Shown: positions 40,489 to 48,638 of the stretch, piece by piece
Numbering within the stretch: the stretch's first letter is position 1
Layout of the letters: each line of letters opens with the position of its first letter
Assembly (NCBI GenBank): GCA_963721105.1
Contig: CAVRHY010000005.1
Location: 434,001-498,000, forward strand
DNA length: 64,000 nt
Direction of reading: 5' to 3'
Source of the DNA: Thermohalobaculum sp963721105
GTDB lineage: Bacteria > Pseudomonadota > Alphaproteobacteria > Rhodobacterales > Rhodobacteraceae
Notes under the pieces: model-generated
Told to the model about the DNA's origin: nothing
The model's database searches: none
What the model saw: only the letters and a program-made list of their open reading frames with translations
Translations under genes and position numbers: made by a program

Positions 40489-40563
40489 CCGCCGGGCCGG
40501 AATCGCCTGGCGCGGCGCGCGGCGGGTCATGCCCCCGCTGCCTTCGCGCCGGCGGGCTGAAGC

Positions 40564-41276
40564 GTGGAGTCGGAAGCCACGTCGCTGGTCGCGCTGCTGC
40601 AGATCATCGGCATCGACATCATCCTCAGCGGCGACAACGCGCTGGTGATCGCGCTGGCCTGCCGGCAGTTGCCGCGCGAACAGCGCCGGCGCGGCATCTG
40701 GCTCGGCACCGGCGCGGCGATGGTGCTGCGCATCGCCTTCGCGGCCGCCATCGTCTACCTGCTGATGATCCCGCTGCTCAAGCTCGCCGGCAGCCTCATG
40801 CTGCTGTGGATCGCCATCAAGCTGCTGGTGCCCGAGGCGAGGGCGAGGGCGACGGAGACGGCGGCGAGGCGCATGCCGGCGCGGGAACGCTGTGGACCGC
40901 GATTCGGATCATCGTCGTCGCCGACGCCGTGATGAGCTTCGACAACGTCATCAGCGTCGCCGCGGCGGCCAGGGGGCATGTCGGCCTGCTGGCGCTGGGG
41001 ATCGCGATATCGATCCCGCTGATGGTCGTCGGCTCGCAGATGATGCTGTGGCTGCTGGACCGCATGCCCAGCCTGATGATCGCGGGCAGCGCGCTGCTCG
41101 GCTGGATCGCCGGCGGGCTGGCGATGTCGGACCCGATCGTCGACGACCTGCTCGGCCATCCCGGGCTGCCGGCGCATTATCTCGTCGCGGCGGGCACGGC
41201 CGTCTTCGTCGTCCTCGTCGGCCAGTGGCTGGCACAGCGCGAGGCGGCAGCGACGCGCCGATCCCCCGACAGATGA
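40564..41276 (+). CDS. TerC/YjbE-family integral membrane protein, one apparent frameshift
   Basis: A polytopic membrane protein of the TerC family, implicated in metal (often manganese) export or membrane homeostasis. The N-terminus LVALLQIIGIDIILSGDNALVIALAC contains the conserved SGDNA, and the second repeat has VVADAVMSFDNVISVAAAA with its matching SFDN. Seven helices are expected. One base appears missing near 40834-40838, inside LVPE|GEGDGDGGEAH. Repaired, it is 237 residues. The GTG start lacks a strong ribosome site. The Glu/Asp/His-rich loop at the frameshift may bind metal, and it is itself repetitive (gagggc units), which could explain the indel. Confidence 0.88.
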
Positions 41277-41319
41277 GATGACCGGCGCCGATGGACGGCG
41301 GCCGACAGCCGCCGCGCCG

Positions 41320-42837
41320 TCAGGGCCGGGTTCCACCCCGCAAGGCCGTCCACGCTCCAAAGGTTCGCACCCGCCCCTGTCCCGGCGCTGCCACGCAGCG
41401 CCCCGGGGCGCCACGGCGCACGGCGACGCCCTTCAGTCGCCGTCGTCCGCGCCCGCGCCCGCGCCCCGCGCGAGGTTCGGGCTCGGCCGGGCGAGCCTCC
41501 GTCCGTCGCTCGCCCTCCATGGCGATTTCGCCCAGGTGCCGCTCGGCGGGCACCTTCGCCTCCTTGATCCGCGATGCCACCGCGGCGATCGCCTCCAGCT
41601 CGTGCGGCCTCTGCGCGATCGCCGCCAGCGTCTCGTTCAGTTCGCGCAGGCAGCGCATCGTCGTGCGGTCACGCGCCGCCTCGATGATCGGCGCGACGTC
41701 GTCCTCGAGGAACTCGGGGATGCCGTGCCGCGCGCGCAGGATGCGTGGCACGCCGTCCTTGCCCTTCAGCGCGCGGGGCCGCTCGGGCAGCCCCGCCAGC
41801 ACCACCAGCCCCTCGTACAGCCGGTTGGCGCACGAGCGCGCCGTCGCCGGGTCGTTGATGCCGGGCGACAGCGCGCGCAGCGCCACCTCGGACAGCGAGT
41901 TGCCCTCGAACTCCGGCGTCTCGCCGATGACGCGCCGCTCGGTCAGGTTGGCGTAATGCGTGATCCGCTCGGCCACCCAGTCCGGGTCGCCGTGGACGCC
42001 CGCGACGACGGCGATCGGCTGGCCCTCCAGCACGAAGGCGTTCTCGCGCAGCAGGATCTGCACCAGCAGATCGTTCTCCTCGGCCCAGGCCAGCAGGCCG
42101 GGATGGTCGACGGCGCCCACATAACCCGTCCGCGTCGCGTGCACCGCGCGGCCATCGGCCAGCCTGCGCTCCAGCGCGTCCTCGTCGTCCACGTCGGCGA
42201 CCATCATCGCGTCGTCGATCGAGCGCGGCCCGCGCCGGATCGCAGCGGCGAAGGCCTGGCCCAGCCACGACACCATGTCCTCGGCGCGCATGATGCGCGT
42301 CATCCGGTGGGTGAAGACGACGACGATCGCCAGCGTCGCCGTGGCCATCGCCAGCGCGAGATAGGACGAGGCCGCCAGCCGCATCTCGCCGCCGGTGATG
42401 CCGAACGAGAGGGTGATCGCCGCGAACAGGAAGGTCGCCAGCGACAGCCCGACCAGGACCTGCGTCACGCGCTCCTCGACGACGTAGTCGAGCACGCGCG
42501 GGCTGAGTTGCTGCGCCGTGATCGACAGCGCCACGAAGGCCAGCGAGAAGACCAGCGAGGTGATGGTGATCACTCCGCCCGCGACGACCTGCAGGGTGGC
42601 CCGCGCGCCGTCGATGTCGATGTCGACGTCGCCGAACAGCACCGACAGATGGTCCTGCGAGACCATCTGGAAGGCCACCGGCGCGACGATCCCGAGAATC
42701 GCCAGCGCCAGCGGAAGCAGCCAGAACGCCTCCAGCAGATGCTGCAGCTTGGCCGGGACCAGCCGCTGCATGACCAGCCGGGGGTTGCGCAGCGTGTGCC
42801 AGAGCCGCCCGCTCCAGTGCGGCGTGCGCTCAGTCAT
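41320..42837 (-). CDS. DUF2254 family membrane protein
   Basis: A 505-residue protein with four N-terminal membrane helices (FWLLPLALAILGIVAP, VVAGGVITITSLVFSLAFVAL, and two after RVTQVLVGLSLATFLFAAI). A large cytosolic domain includes TRTGYVGAVDHPGLLAWAEEND and VALRALSPGINDPATA. This matches DUF2254, of unknown function. The last about 55 residues are Arg/Gly-rich and unlike the family, and could be read-through past an original stop. It overlaps the zapE stop by 8 bp. Confidence 0.85.
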   Translation of the reverse strand: MTERTPHWSGRLWHTLRNPRLVMQRLVPAKLQHLLEAFWLLPLALAILGIVAPVAFQMVSQDHLSVLFGDVDIDIDGARATLQVVAGGVITITSLVFSLAFVALSITAQQLSPRVLDYVVEERVTQVLVGLSLATFLFAAITLSFGITGGEMRLAASSYLALAMATATLAIVVVFTHRMTRIMRAEDMVSWLGQAFAAAIRRGPRSIDDAMMVADVDDEDALERRLADGRAVHATRTGYVGAVDHPGLLAWAEENDLLVQILLRENAFVLEGQPIAVVAGVHGDPDWVAERITHYANLTERRVIGETPEFEGNSLSEVALRALSPGINDPATARSCANRLYEGLVVLAGLPERPRALKGKDGVPRILRARHGIPEFLEDDVAPIIEAARDRTTMRCLRELNETLAAIAQRPHELEAIAAVASRIKEAKVPAERHLGEIAMEGERRTEARPAEPEPRAGRGRGRGRRRLKGVAVRRGAPGRCVAAPGQGRVRTFGAWTALRGGTRP

Positions 42838-43936
42838 CGGGCCACCCGGCGGCCTGCATCTCGGCCAGGCGCGACGCGGTGCGGGCGAACTCGAAGGCGC
42901 CCTCGCCCTCGGTGAAGATGTCGCCCGCCGGTGCGTCCGCCGACAGGTAGAGCTTCACGCGCGCCTCGTAGAAGGCGTCGATCAGCGTCACCAGCCGCTT
43001 GGCCTCGTTGTGCTTCGCCTGGCCGAGGCGCGGCACGTCGTCCAGGAAGAACACCCGGAACTGCCGGGCGATGGCAAGATAGTCGGCCGGGCCCAGCGGC
43101 GTCGCGCAGAGGTCGGCAAAGCTCGCGCGGCCCACCTCCTCGGCCGCCTCGGGGATGGTGATGCGCCGGCCGCGCACCGAAACGGTCAGCGGCGCGACGT
43201 CCTCGCCGTCGATCTCCTGCGCCCAGGCCGCGTCCATGCCGGCGCGCGCGGCGGTCCCCAGCGGCGAGAAATACCGCTGCTCGCCGGCATCGCGGCCCTG
43301 CCGGTGGTCCGAGTCGCCCTCCAGCTCGTGGACGTCCATGTTCTCCTTCAGAAGGCCGATGAACGGCAGGAAGACCTGCCGGTTCAGCCCGTTCTTGTAC
43401 AGCTCGTCCGGCGCCCGGTTCGACGTCGCGACGATCACCACGCCGCGCGCGAACAGCGCCTCGAACAGCCGCCCCAGGATCATCGCGTCGGCGATGTCGG
43501 TCACCTGGAACTCGTCGAAGCACAGCAGCGTCGCGCCCTCGGCGATCTCGTCGGCGACCGGCCGCAACGGGTCGCGGACGTTCGATTCACGGGCGATCTG
43601 CAGGCCCACCTGCACCTCCTGCATGAAGGCGTGGAAATGCACGCGGCGCTTCGGCGTCACCGGCGCGCCGTCGAAGAAGACGTCCATCAGCATCGACTTG
43701 CCGCGCCCGACGCCGCCATAGAGATAAAGCCCCGTCAGGAACTTGTCCTGCTTGGCGGCCTTGCGGCCAAAGCCCAGCCAGCCCAGCGCCACCATCATGC
43801 GCTTCGACGGGTCGTAGCCGGCCAGCCGCATGTGCAGCAGCTGCAGCTTCTCGACGGCAGCGCGCTGCGCCGGGTCGGGGCGGATGCGCCCCTGCTCGAC
43901 GAGCGCGCGATAGCGTTGCATCGGCCCGTCCGACAT
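42830..43936 (-). CDS. zapE: cell division protein ZapE / AFG1-like ATPase
   Basis: ZapE is a P-loop ATPase associated with the division ring and, in its AFG1 relatives, with turnover of respiratory subunits. The 368-residue protein has Walker A GLYLYGGVGRGKSMLMDVFF, Walker B TLLCFDEFQVTDIADAMIL and the family FFLDDVPRLGQAKHNEAKRLVTLIDAFYE block. GVVIVATSNRAPDELYKNGLNR is sensor 1. It leads a two-gene unit with DUF2254. In many alphaproteobacteria zapE lies by TCA-cycle genes, which are absent here. Confidence 0.94.
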   Translation of the reverse strand: MSDGPMQRYRALVEQGRIRPDPAQRAAVEKLQLLHMRLAGYDPSKRMMVALGWLGFGRKAAKQDKFLTGLYLYGGVGRGKSMLMDVFFDGAPVTPKRRVHFHAFMQEVQVGLQIARESNVRDPLRPVADEIAEGATLLCFDEFQVTDIADAMILGRLFEALFARGVVIVATSNRAPDELYKNGLNRQVFLPFIGLLKENMDVHELEGDSDHRQGRDAGEQRYFSPLGTAARAGMDAAWAQEIDGEDVAPLTVSVRGRRITIPEAAEEVGRASFADLCATPLGPADYLAIARQFRVFFLDDVPRLGQAKHNEAKRLVTLIDAFYEARVKLYLSADAPAGDIFTEGEGAFEFARTASRLAEMQAAGWPDD

Positions 43937-44082
43937 CCGGCATTACCCTGAGCCCCTCGCGGCGGCGCGACACTAGCGTCAGCGGATCGCAGATCACAAG
44001 CACCCGCCAAACGCCCGTTCCGGCCGGCGAGTGCCGCCGCGCGGGGCGGATCGGCGGCGCGAGGCCGGCGCTGGCGCGACCG

Positions 44083-44478
44083 CTACTGATGGTAGGGCAA
44101 AGTCTTCGAGCCTCGCCCGAGGACGGTGTCCTTCGCCCGGTTCAGCGCGGTCACCTCCCAGCGGTAGTCGTGGGCGGCACCCGGCGGACAGGGTCCCTTG
44201 TAGACGAACGCCCCCCGCCGCACCGTCGGCCCGGTGTAGGGCACGGTGCCGCCGCCGTGGTTGAAGCTCGGGGCCTGCAGGTCGGTCATCGTGAAGCGCA
44301 GGTAGGCGGTGCCATCGGGCACGTTGCTGACCGTGAAGGCCGGCGAGGTCGGCTGGAAGCAGCCCGAGGTCTCGGCCCAGCTGAAGTCGAGCCCGATCTC
44401 GGCCACGCTGTCCGCGTCCTTCGCGCCGGCGCAGGACGCCAGCGCAAGAAGGCAGGCCGCGAGAACCCGGAACCTCAT
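44083..44478 (-). CDS. PEBP (YbhB/YbcL-like) family lipoprotein, short
   Basis: A 131-residue protein with a lipobox (LLALASCAG; acylated Cys near residue 16) followed by a small beta-rich domain. FTMTDLQAPSFNHGGGTVPY and YKGPCPPGAAHDYRWEVTALN resemble phosphatidylethanolamine-binding/Raf-kinase-inhibitor-like proteins. It is shorter than the usual 150-180 residues. The final YHQ is Lys/Tyr-poor compared with relatives. Ligand unknown. It is 146 bp from the end of zapE. Confidence 0.75.
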   Translation of the reverse strand: MRFRVLAACLLALASCAGAKDADSVAEIGLDFSWAETSGCFQPTSPAFTVSNVPDGTAYLRFTMTDLQAPSFNHGGGTVPYTGPTVRRGAFVYKGPCPPGAAHDYRWEVTALNRAKDTVLGRGSKTLPYHQ

Positions 44479-44670
44479 CGCGCATCTCCTCACACCAGCC
44501 CGGTTCCGTCACAGTACGGGCTGGCGGTGCGGTGGCAAGGCCCATCGCGGGATGCACGACCGGCCGCGGCGGTCGAGTCAAATCCGCTGAACCGGGGCCC
44601 CGCGAAAATTCGTTTGTCGCCGCGCCCGGGATCGCGGATTGTCCGCCACGTAACCTCATCGGAGCGCCGA

Positions 44671-45900
44671 ATGGCCCGCCCGTCTCCCCTTCTGTCGAAC
44701 GCCGCAATCGTCATCATCGCCGGCTCGGTGGTCCTGACGCTCAGCTTCGGCATCCGATCCGTGTTCGGCATCATGCTCGACCCGATCTCCGAAAGCTTCG
44801 GCTGGCCGCGCGAGGTGTTCTCTCTGTCGATGGCCATCGGCATGGTGATGATGGGCGTCGGCCAGCCGATCTTCGGCTGGATCGCCGACTGGTACGGCGA
44901 CCGCCCGGCGATCTGGCTCGGCTTCGTGCTCTACCTGGCCGGCATGCTGCTGATGACCTTCGGCCAGTCGCCGCTGGCGATGCACATGGGCGCCGGCGTG
45001 CTGGTCGGCATGGGCATCGCCGGCACCTCGTTCGGGCTGATCCTGTCGGTCGTCGGCCGCGCCGTGCCCGAGGAGCGCCGCGGCCAGGCGATGGCGCTGA
45101 CGGCGGCCTTCGGCTCGCTCGGCCAGATGGCGCTGCCGGCGGTCGCCGGGGCGCTGGTGCAGGCCTATGGCTGGCAGATGGCGAGCCTCGCGATGACCGC
45201 GCTCCTGCTGCCGATGGTCGCCTGCATCCCCTTCCTCAAGGCACGCATCCCGCCCTCGGCGGCATCGGCCAGCGACACCCTGGCGACCGGCGCCCTGCTG
45301 CGCCGCGCCTTCGGGCACTCGTCCTACGTGCTGCTGACCGCCGGCTTCTTCGTCTGCGGCTTTCACGTCGCGTTCATCTCGGCGCACTTCCCGGCCTATG
45401 TCGCCGAGATGTGCGGCACGCCGGGCCGCCCGGCCACCGAGCTCGGCGCGGCGACGCTGTCGATCGTCGGCCTGGCCAACTTCTTCGGCACGCTGATCAT
45501 CGGCCGGCTGGGCACGCATTTCCCGAAGCCCTACATCCTGTCGGCGATCTACGCGCTCAGGGCGCTGGTGATCGCCATCTTCATCTCGCTGCCGGTGACG
45601 CCCGCCTCGGTGATCGTCTTCGCCTTCGCGATGGGGACGCTCTGGCTGACGACGGTGCCGCTGACCTCGGCCCTGGTGGCGACGATGTTCGGCCCGCGCC
45701 ATGTCGGCACGCTGTTCGGCCTCGTGCTGCTCAGCCACCAGGTCGGCAGTTTCCTCGGCGTCTACCTGGGCGGCCGGGTCTACGACCTGACCGGCAGCTA
45801 CGACCTTGTCTGGTACGCGGCGATCGCGCTCGGCATCTTCTCGGCGATCATCCACCTGCCCGTGCGCGAGCGCGCCTGGAGCGCGCCGCTACCGGCATGA
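44671..45900 (+). CDS. MFS transporter (oxalate/formate antiporter-like)
   Basis: A 409-residue major facilitator with twelve predicted helices. FGIRSVFGIMLDPISESFGWPREVFSLSMAIGMVMMGVGQPIFGWIADWYGDRP carries the signature A-motif after TM2, and a matching TM8-TM9 repeat follows. The GIxxxFGxMxxPixxxFgW start resembles the monocarboxylate/OFA branch of MFS. The substrate is not inferable. No regulator or enzyme gene is adjacent. Confidence 0.9.
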   Translation: MARPSPLLSNAAIVIIAGSVVLTLSFGIRSVFGIMLDPISESFGWPREVFSLSMAIGMVMMGVGQPIFGWIADWYGDRPAIWLGFVLYLAGMLLMTFGQSPLAMHMGAGVLVGMGIAGTSFGLILSVVGRAVPEERRGQAMALTAAFGSLGQMALPAVAGALVQAYGWQMASLAMTALLLPMVACIPFLKARIPPSAASASDTLATGALLRRAFGHSSYVLLTAGFFVCGFHVAFISAHFPAYVAEMCGTPGRPATELGAATLSIVGLANFFGTLIIGRLGTHFPKPYILSAIYALRALVIAIFISLPVTPASVIVFAFAMGTLWLTTVPLTSALVATMFGPRHVGTLFGLVLLSHQVGSFLGVYLGGRVYDLTGSYDLVWYAAIALGIFSAIIHLPVRERAWSAPLPA

Positions 45901-46352
45901 CGGTCGGATCGGCCATCCGGACGGTCTGCTGCAACGACGCGACCTTCCGGGCGGGGCCGGGGGCCGGGGGCCGGGCGACGCGGTCCGGGTGCTTGCGGTT
46001 GTCCGCCATGGCGGCAACCTGACCCCGATCACCCACGCGCCCTGGAGCCACGGGAACCTGCCGCCGGTGCTGGTGGCGGCGGCGCGGCGGCGGCGCGCGC
46101 AGCGACCGCGCGGCTGGCGAGCGGCCTGTTGCAGGTCACGCCCATGATCGGCTCGCGGACACCCGCATCCAGGGCATGCGCAGGGCGGGCCTCCGACCCA
46201 CCGGGCACCGGCCCGGGAGGTCCCGCTCGCCCCGACATATTCTTAACGAATATCGACCGTGACCGTCCTTTAGGGGCCAGGGCCCGTAACCCGCTCCTTC
46301 ACTTTCCTTGAGATCCGTAACCCCGCGCGGTCCCGCACCGGGGCGGCCCCGT
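45901..46352. other. convergent intergenic region MFS/dksA-like
   Basis: This 452-bp gap lies between convergent genes. An AT-rich inverted repeat ATATTC-TTAAC-GAATAT sits at 46237-46253, and two copies of CCGTAACCCCGC-like sequence flank 46290 and 46320. The plus strand near 45990-46100 has a coding-like patch (LAVVRHGGNLTPITHAPW) but no family match and no start. I do not call a gene. Confidence 0.5.
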
Positions 46353-46667
46353 TCAGGCGCATTTCGCGCAGCGAGCGGCGTGCGGGATGATCTCCAGCCG
46401 CTTCGTCGAAATAGGCTCGCCACAGTTCACGCACTCGCCATAGGCGCCGTCCTCGATCCGGTCGAGCGCGGCCCTGATGGCCCTGAGCTCGGCGACGCCC
46501 GAGCTGCCGAGGCTTTCCAGCACCTCGTCGCCCTCGCGCTCGACGGCGCGCTCCTCGTCGTCCTTGCTCGGCGGCTCCTCCAGCGACTGCTCGAAGCGGT
46601 TCAGCGACTGCTCGAGATAGGCCTGGCGCTCGCGAAGCTGCTTCTCGAAACGCTTGTAGTCGGGCAT
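46353..46667 (-). CDS. DksA/TraR-family zinc-finger protein
   Basis: A 104-residue protein with a coiled-coil N-terminus (YKRFEKQLRERQAYLEQSLNRFEQSL) and a C4-type zinc finger ECVNCGEPISTKRLEIIPHAARCAKC. DksA-family proteins bind RNA polymerase in the secondary channel with ppGpp. This one is shorter than canonical DksA (about 140-150). The coiled-coil tip lacks the usual paired acidic residues in the same place, so it may be a DksA2/TraR-like paralogue. The start MPDYKRFEKQ at 46667 has a GAGG upstream. It is divergent from ffh across a repeat-rich spacer. Confidence 0.9.
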   Translation of the reverse strand: MPDYKRFEKQLRERQAYLEQSLNRFEQSLEEPPSKDDEERAVEREGDEVLESLGSSGVAELRAIRAALDRIEDGAYGECVNCGEPISTKRLEIIPHAARCAKCA

Positions 46668-46684
46668 CAGACTGGACCTCCGTG

Positions 46685-46745
46685 ATTGTGTCCGCCTATT
46701 GGGCGCGCATGCTGAATTGTGCCCGCGTATTGGCGCGCATGCTGA
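46685..46745. repeat. tandem direct repeat, two copies of about 30 bp, upstream of the dksA-like gene
   Basis: The unit ATTGTGTCCGCCTATTGGGC, continued by GCGCATGCTGA (46685-46715), is followed immediately by a second copy (46716-46745). The second copy differs by a few substitutions and one missing G. Each holds a GCGCGCATGC palindromic core. The pair lies 18-78 bp before the dksA-like start and so could overlap its promoter or carry paired operators. Confidence 0.85.
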
Positions 46746-46754
46746 GCACCCGCC

Positions 46755-46768
46755 TTGACGCAAGTCAA
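46755..46768. promoter_or_regulatory. TTGA-N6-TCAA palindrome (CRP/FNR-family-like site)
   Basis: TTGACGCAAGTCAA is a perfect 5-4-5 palindrome with the TTGA-N6-TCAA core of FNR/FixK-family sites. It is a weaker match than the site at 20297 because C/G replace the inner T/A. It lies in the dksA/ffh spacer, about 62 bp upstream of the predicted ffh transcription start and 88 bp upstream of the dksA-like ATG. Confidence 0.45.
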
Positions 46769-46789
46769 CGGCCCTGGGGCCAACCCGCA

Positions 46790-46818
46790 TTGACAGTCGC
46801 GTGTCGCAACGCTAGATC
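46790..46818 (+). promoter_or_regulatory. candidate sigma-70 promoter of ffh
   Basis: A perfect -35 TTGACA (46790-46795), a 17-bp spacer and a -10-like TAGATC (46813-46818) precede ffh. The transcript would start near 46825, giving a leader of about 135 nt before the ATG at 46960. Confidence 0.65.
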
Positions 46819-46959
46819 GCCGCCATCCCGGAAGTCGTGTGCTTCCGGTCCCGGGCGCGGCCCGGGATCGCCGCCGGTCAGCGCGTTGCGCCCACCGGCG
46901 CCTTACGTGTTTGCGCGGGCGCGCCCGCAGGCGGGCCCGATCCCGCCGGAGGAAACGGC

Positions 46960-48468
46960 ATGTTCGAGGCCCTGTCCGACCGTCTCTCGGGCGTGCTCAC
47001 CCGGCTCACGGGCAAGGGCGCGCTGACCGAGGAGGACGTGACGACGGCGCTGCGCGAGGTGCGCGTGGCGCTGCTCGAGGCCGACGTCTCGCTGTCGGTC
47101 GCGCGCGATTTCATCAAGGGCGTGCAGGACAAGGCGACCGGCTCGGCCGTGCTGAAATCGGTCACGCCGGGCCAGATGGTCGTCAAGATCGTCCATGACG
47201 AGCTGATCCGCGTGCTCGCCGGCGACGACCCGGAGCCGGGACGGCTGCGCATCGACGCGCCGCCCGCCACGATCCTGATGGTCGGCCTGCAGGGCTCGGG
47301 CAAGACGACGACGACGGCAAAGCTCGCCAAGCGCCTGACCGAGCGCGGCCGAAAGCGCGTTCTGATGGCGTCCCTCGACACCAGCCGCCCGGCCGCGATG
47401 GAGCAGCTCGCCGTGCTGGGCACGCAGACCGGCATCGACACGCTGCCGATCGTCCAGGGCCAGACGCCGGTGGCGATCGCCAAGCGGGCGAAGCAGCAGG
47501 CGACGCTCGGCGGCTACGACGTCGTGATGCTCGACACCGCCGGCCGGCTCTCGATCAACGACGAGCTGATGGCCGAGGTCGAGGCCGTGCGCGACGTCGC
47601 GGCGCCGAACGAGACGCTGCTGGTCGTCGACGGCCTGACCGGGCAGGACGCGGTCCACACCGCCGAGAACTTCGACGGCCGGATCGGCATCACCGGCGTC
47701 GTGCTGACCCGGATGGACGGCGACGGCCGCGGCGGCGCCGCGCTCTCGATGCGCGCCGTCACCGGCAAGCCGATCAAGTTCGTCGGCCTCGGCGAGCGCA
47801 TGGACGCGCTCGAGGAATTCCACGCCGAGCGCATCGCCGGGCGCATCCTCGGCATGGGCGACATCGTCAGCCTGGTCGAGAAGGCGCAGGAGACGCTCGA
47901 GGCCGAGCAGGCCGAGCGGATGATGAAGCGGTTCCAGAAGGGCCGTTTCGACATGAACGACCTCCAGATGCAGCTCGACCAGATGATCCGGATGGGCGGC
48001 ATGACGGGCATCGTCTCGATGCTGCCCGGCATGGGCAAGGTCCAGAAGCAGATGGACGAGGCCGGCGTCGACGACAAGGTGCTCAAGCGCCAGATCGCCA
48101 TCATCCAGTCCATGACCAAGCAGGAGCGCAAGCACCCCGACCTGATGAAGGCCAGCCGCAAGGAGCGGGTCGCCAAGGGCTGCGGCCTCGAGGTCCAGGA
48201 CGTGAACCGCCTGCTCAAGATGCACCGCCAGATGGCCGACATGATGAAAAAGGTCGGCAAGATGGGCGGCAAGAAGGGCATGCGCGGCATGCTGGGCCAG
48301 ATGATGGGCAAGGGCGGGATGCCGCCGATGGCCCCGGGCGGCATGGGCGGCATGGCCGGCCCCGGCGCGCCGGGCGGCGGTGGCGCCCTGCCCCCCGGCT
48401 TTCCCGGTGTCGGCGGCGGCGGCCAGGCCCTGCCGCCGGGCCTCGGCGGGTTCGGCAGGAAGAAATGA
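46960..48468 (+). CDS. ffh: signal recognition particle protein Ffh
   Basis: Ffh is the GTPase that binds 4.5S RNA and signal peptides for cotranslational targeting. The 502-residue protein has an N-domain, a G-domain with GLQGSGKTTTTAKLA (G1), MLDTAGRL (G3) and an LTRMDGDGRGG block (G4 region), and a Met-rich M-domain (MNDLQMQLDQMIRMGGMTGIVSMLPGMG). The C-terminus is a Gly/Pro/Met-rich tail typical of alphaproteobacteria. GGAGGAAA before the ATG is a strong ribosome site. The TGA overlaps the ATG of a GNAT remnant. No 4.5S RNA gene was found nearby. Confidence 0.97.
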   Translation: MFEALSDRLSGVLTRLTGKGALTEEDVTTALREVRVALLEADVSLSVARDFIKGVQDKATGSAVLKSVTPGQMVVKIVHDELIRVLAGDDPEPGRLRIDAPPATILMVGLQGSGKTTTTAKLAKRLTERGRKRVLMASLDTSRPAAMEQLAVLGTQTGIDTLPIVQGQTPVAIAKRAKQQATLGGYDVVMLDTAGRLSINDELMAEVEAVRDVAAPNETLLVVDGLTGQDAVHTAENFDGRIGITGVVLTRMDGDGRGGAALSMRAVTGKPIKFVGLGERMDALEEFHAERIAGRILGMGDIVSLVEKAQETLEAEQAERMMKRFQKGRFDMNDLQMQLDQMIRMGGMTGIVSMLPGMGKVQKQMDEAGVDDKVLKRQIAIIQSMTKQERKHPDLMKASRKERVAKGCGLEVQDVNRLLKMHRQMADMMKKVGKMGGKKGMRGMLGQMMGKGGMPPMAPGGMGGMAGPGAPGGGGALPPGFPGVGGGGQALPPGLGGFGRKK

Positions 48469-48638
48469 CCATCCCGACTCTCGAAGCGGAACGACTGCGC
48501 CTGCGCCAGCCGGCGCTGCCGGGCTTCCAGGACCATGCCGCCTGCCCGGCCTCGGACCCCGCCATCCACGAGCGCGGCCCGATGTACGAGCGCGGCGATC
48601 TCGTGTTCCGACACCCCGGCCCGGAGGCCGCAGCATGA
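48465..48638 (+). pseudogene. internally deleted GNAT acetyltransferase remnant
   Basis: A 57-codon frame starts on an ATGA overlap with ffh and ends on an ATGA overlap with the next gene. Its first residues (TLEAERLRLRQPALPGF) match the beta-1 start of GNAT enzymes. Its last residues (ERGDLVFRHPGPEAA) match the extreme C-terminus of the neighbouring GNAT (LGTLVFRHPAPGAS). The acetyl-CoA-binding core between them is gone. Many Rhodobacterales have two GNAT genes between ffh and aroQ. Here the first seems reduced in frame, keeping translational coupling. It is not expected to be an enzyme. Confidence 0.7.

Larger units (their letters stand above)
40168..40563. other. intergenic region LysE/TerC with repeat and leader peptide
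   Basis: This 396-bp gap lies between divergent genes. Its right half holds a 12-bp tandem repeat and a 19-residue Cys/Pro/Trp leader ORF, listed separately. The left half shows nothing I recognise. Confidence 0.6.

Noticed and set aside
45985..46110. Coding-like patch downstream of the MFS gene
   Set aside because: It lacks a start codon with a ribosome site and matches no family I know; it may be GC-driven.
46668..46959. 4.5S RNA gene near ffh
   Set aside because: I found no GGAA-capped stem with the conserved SRP RNA loop sequences.
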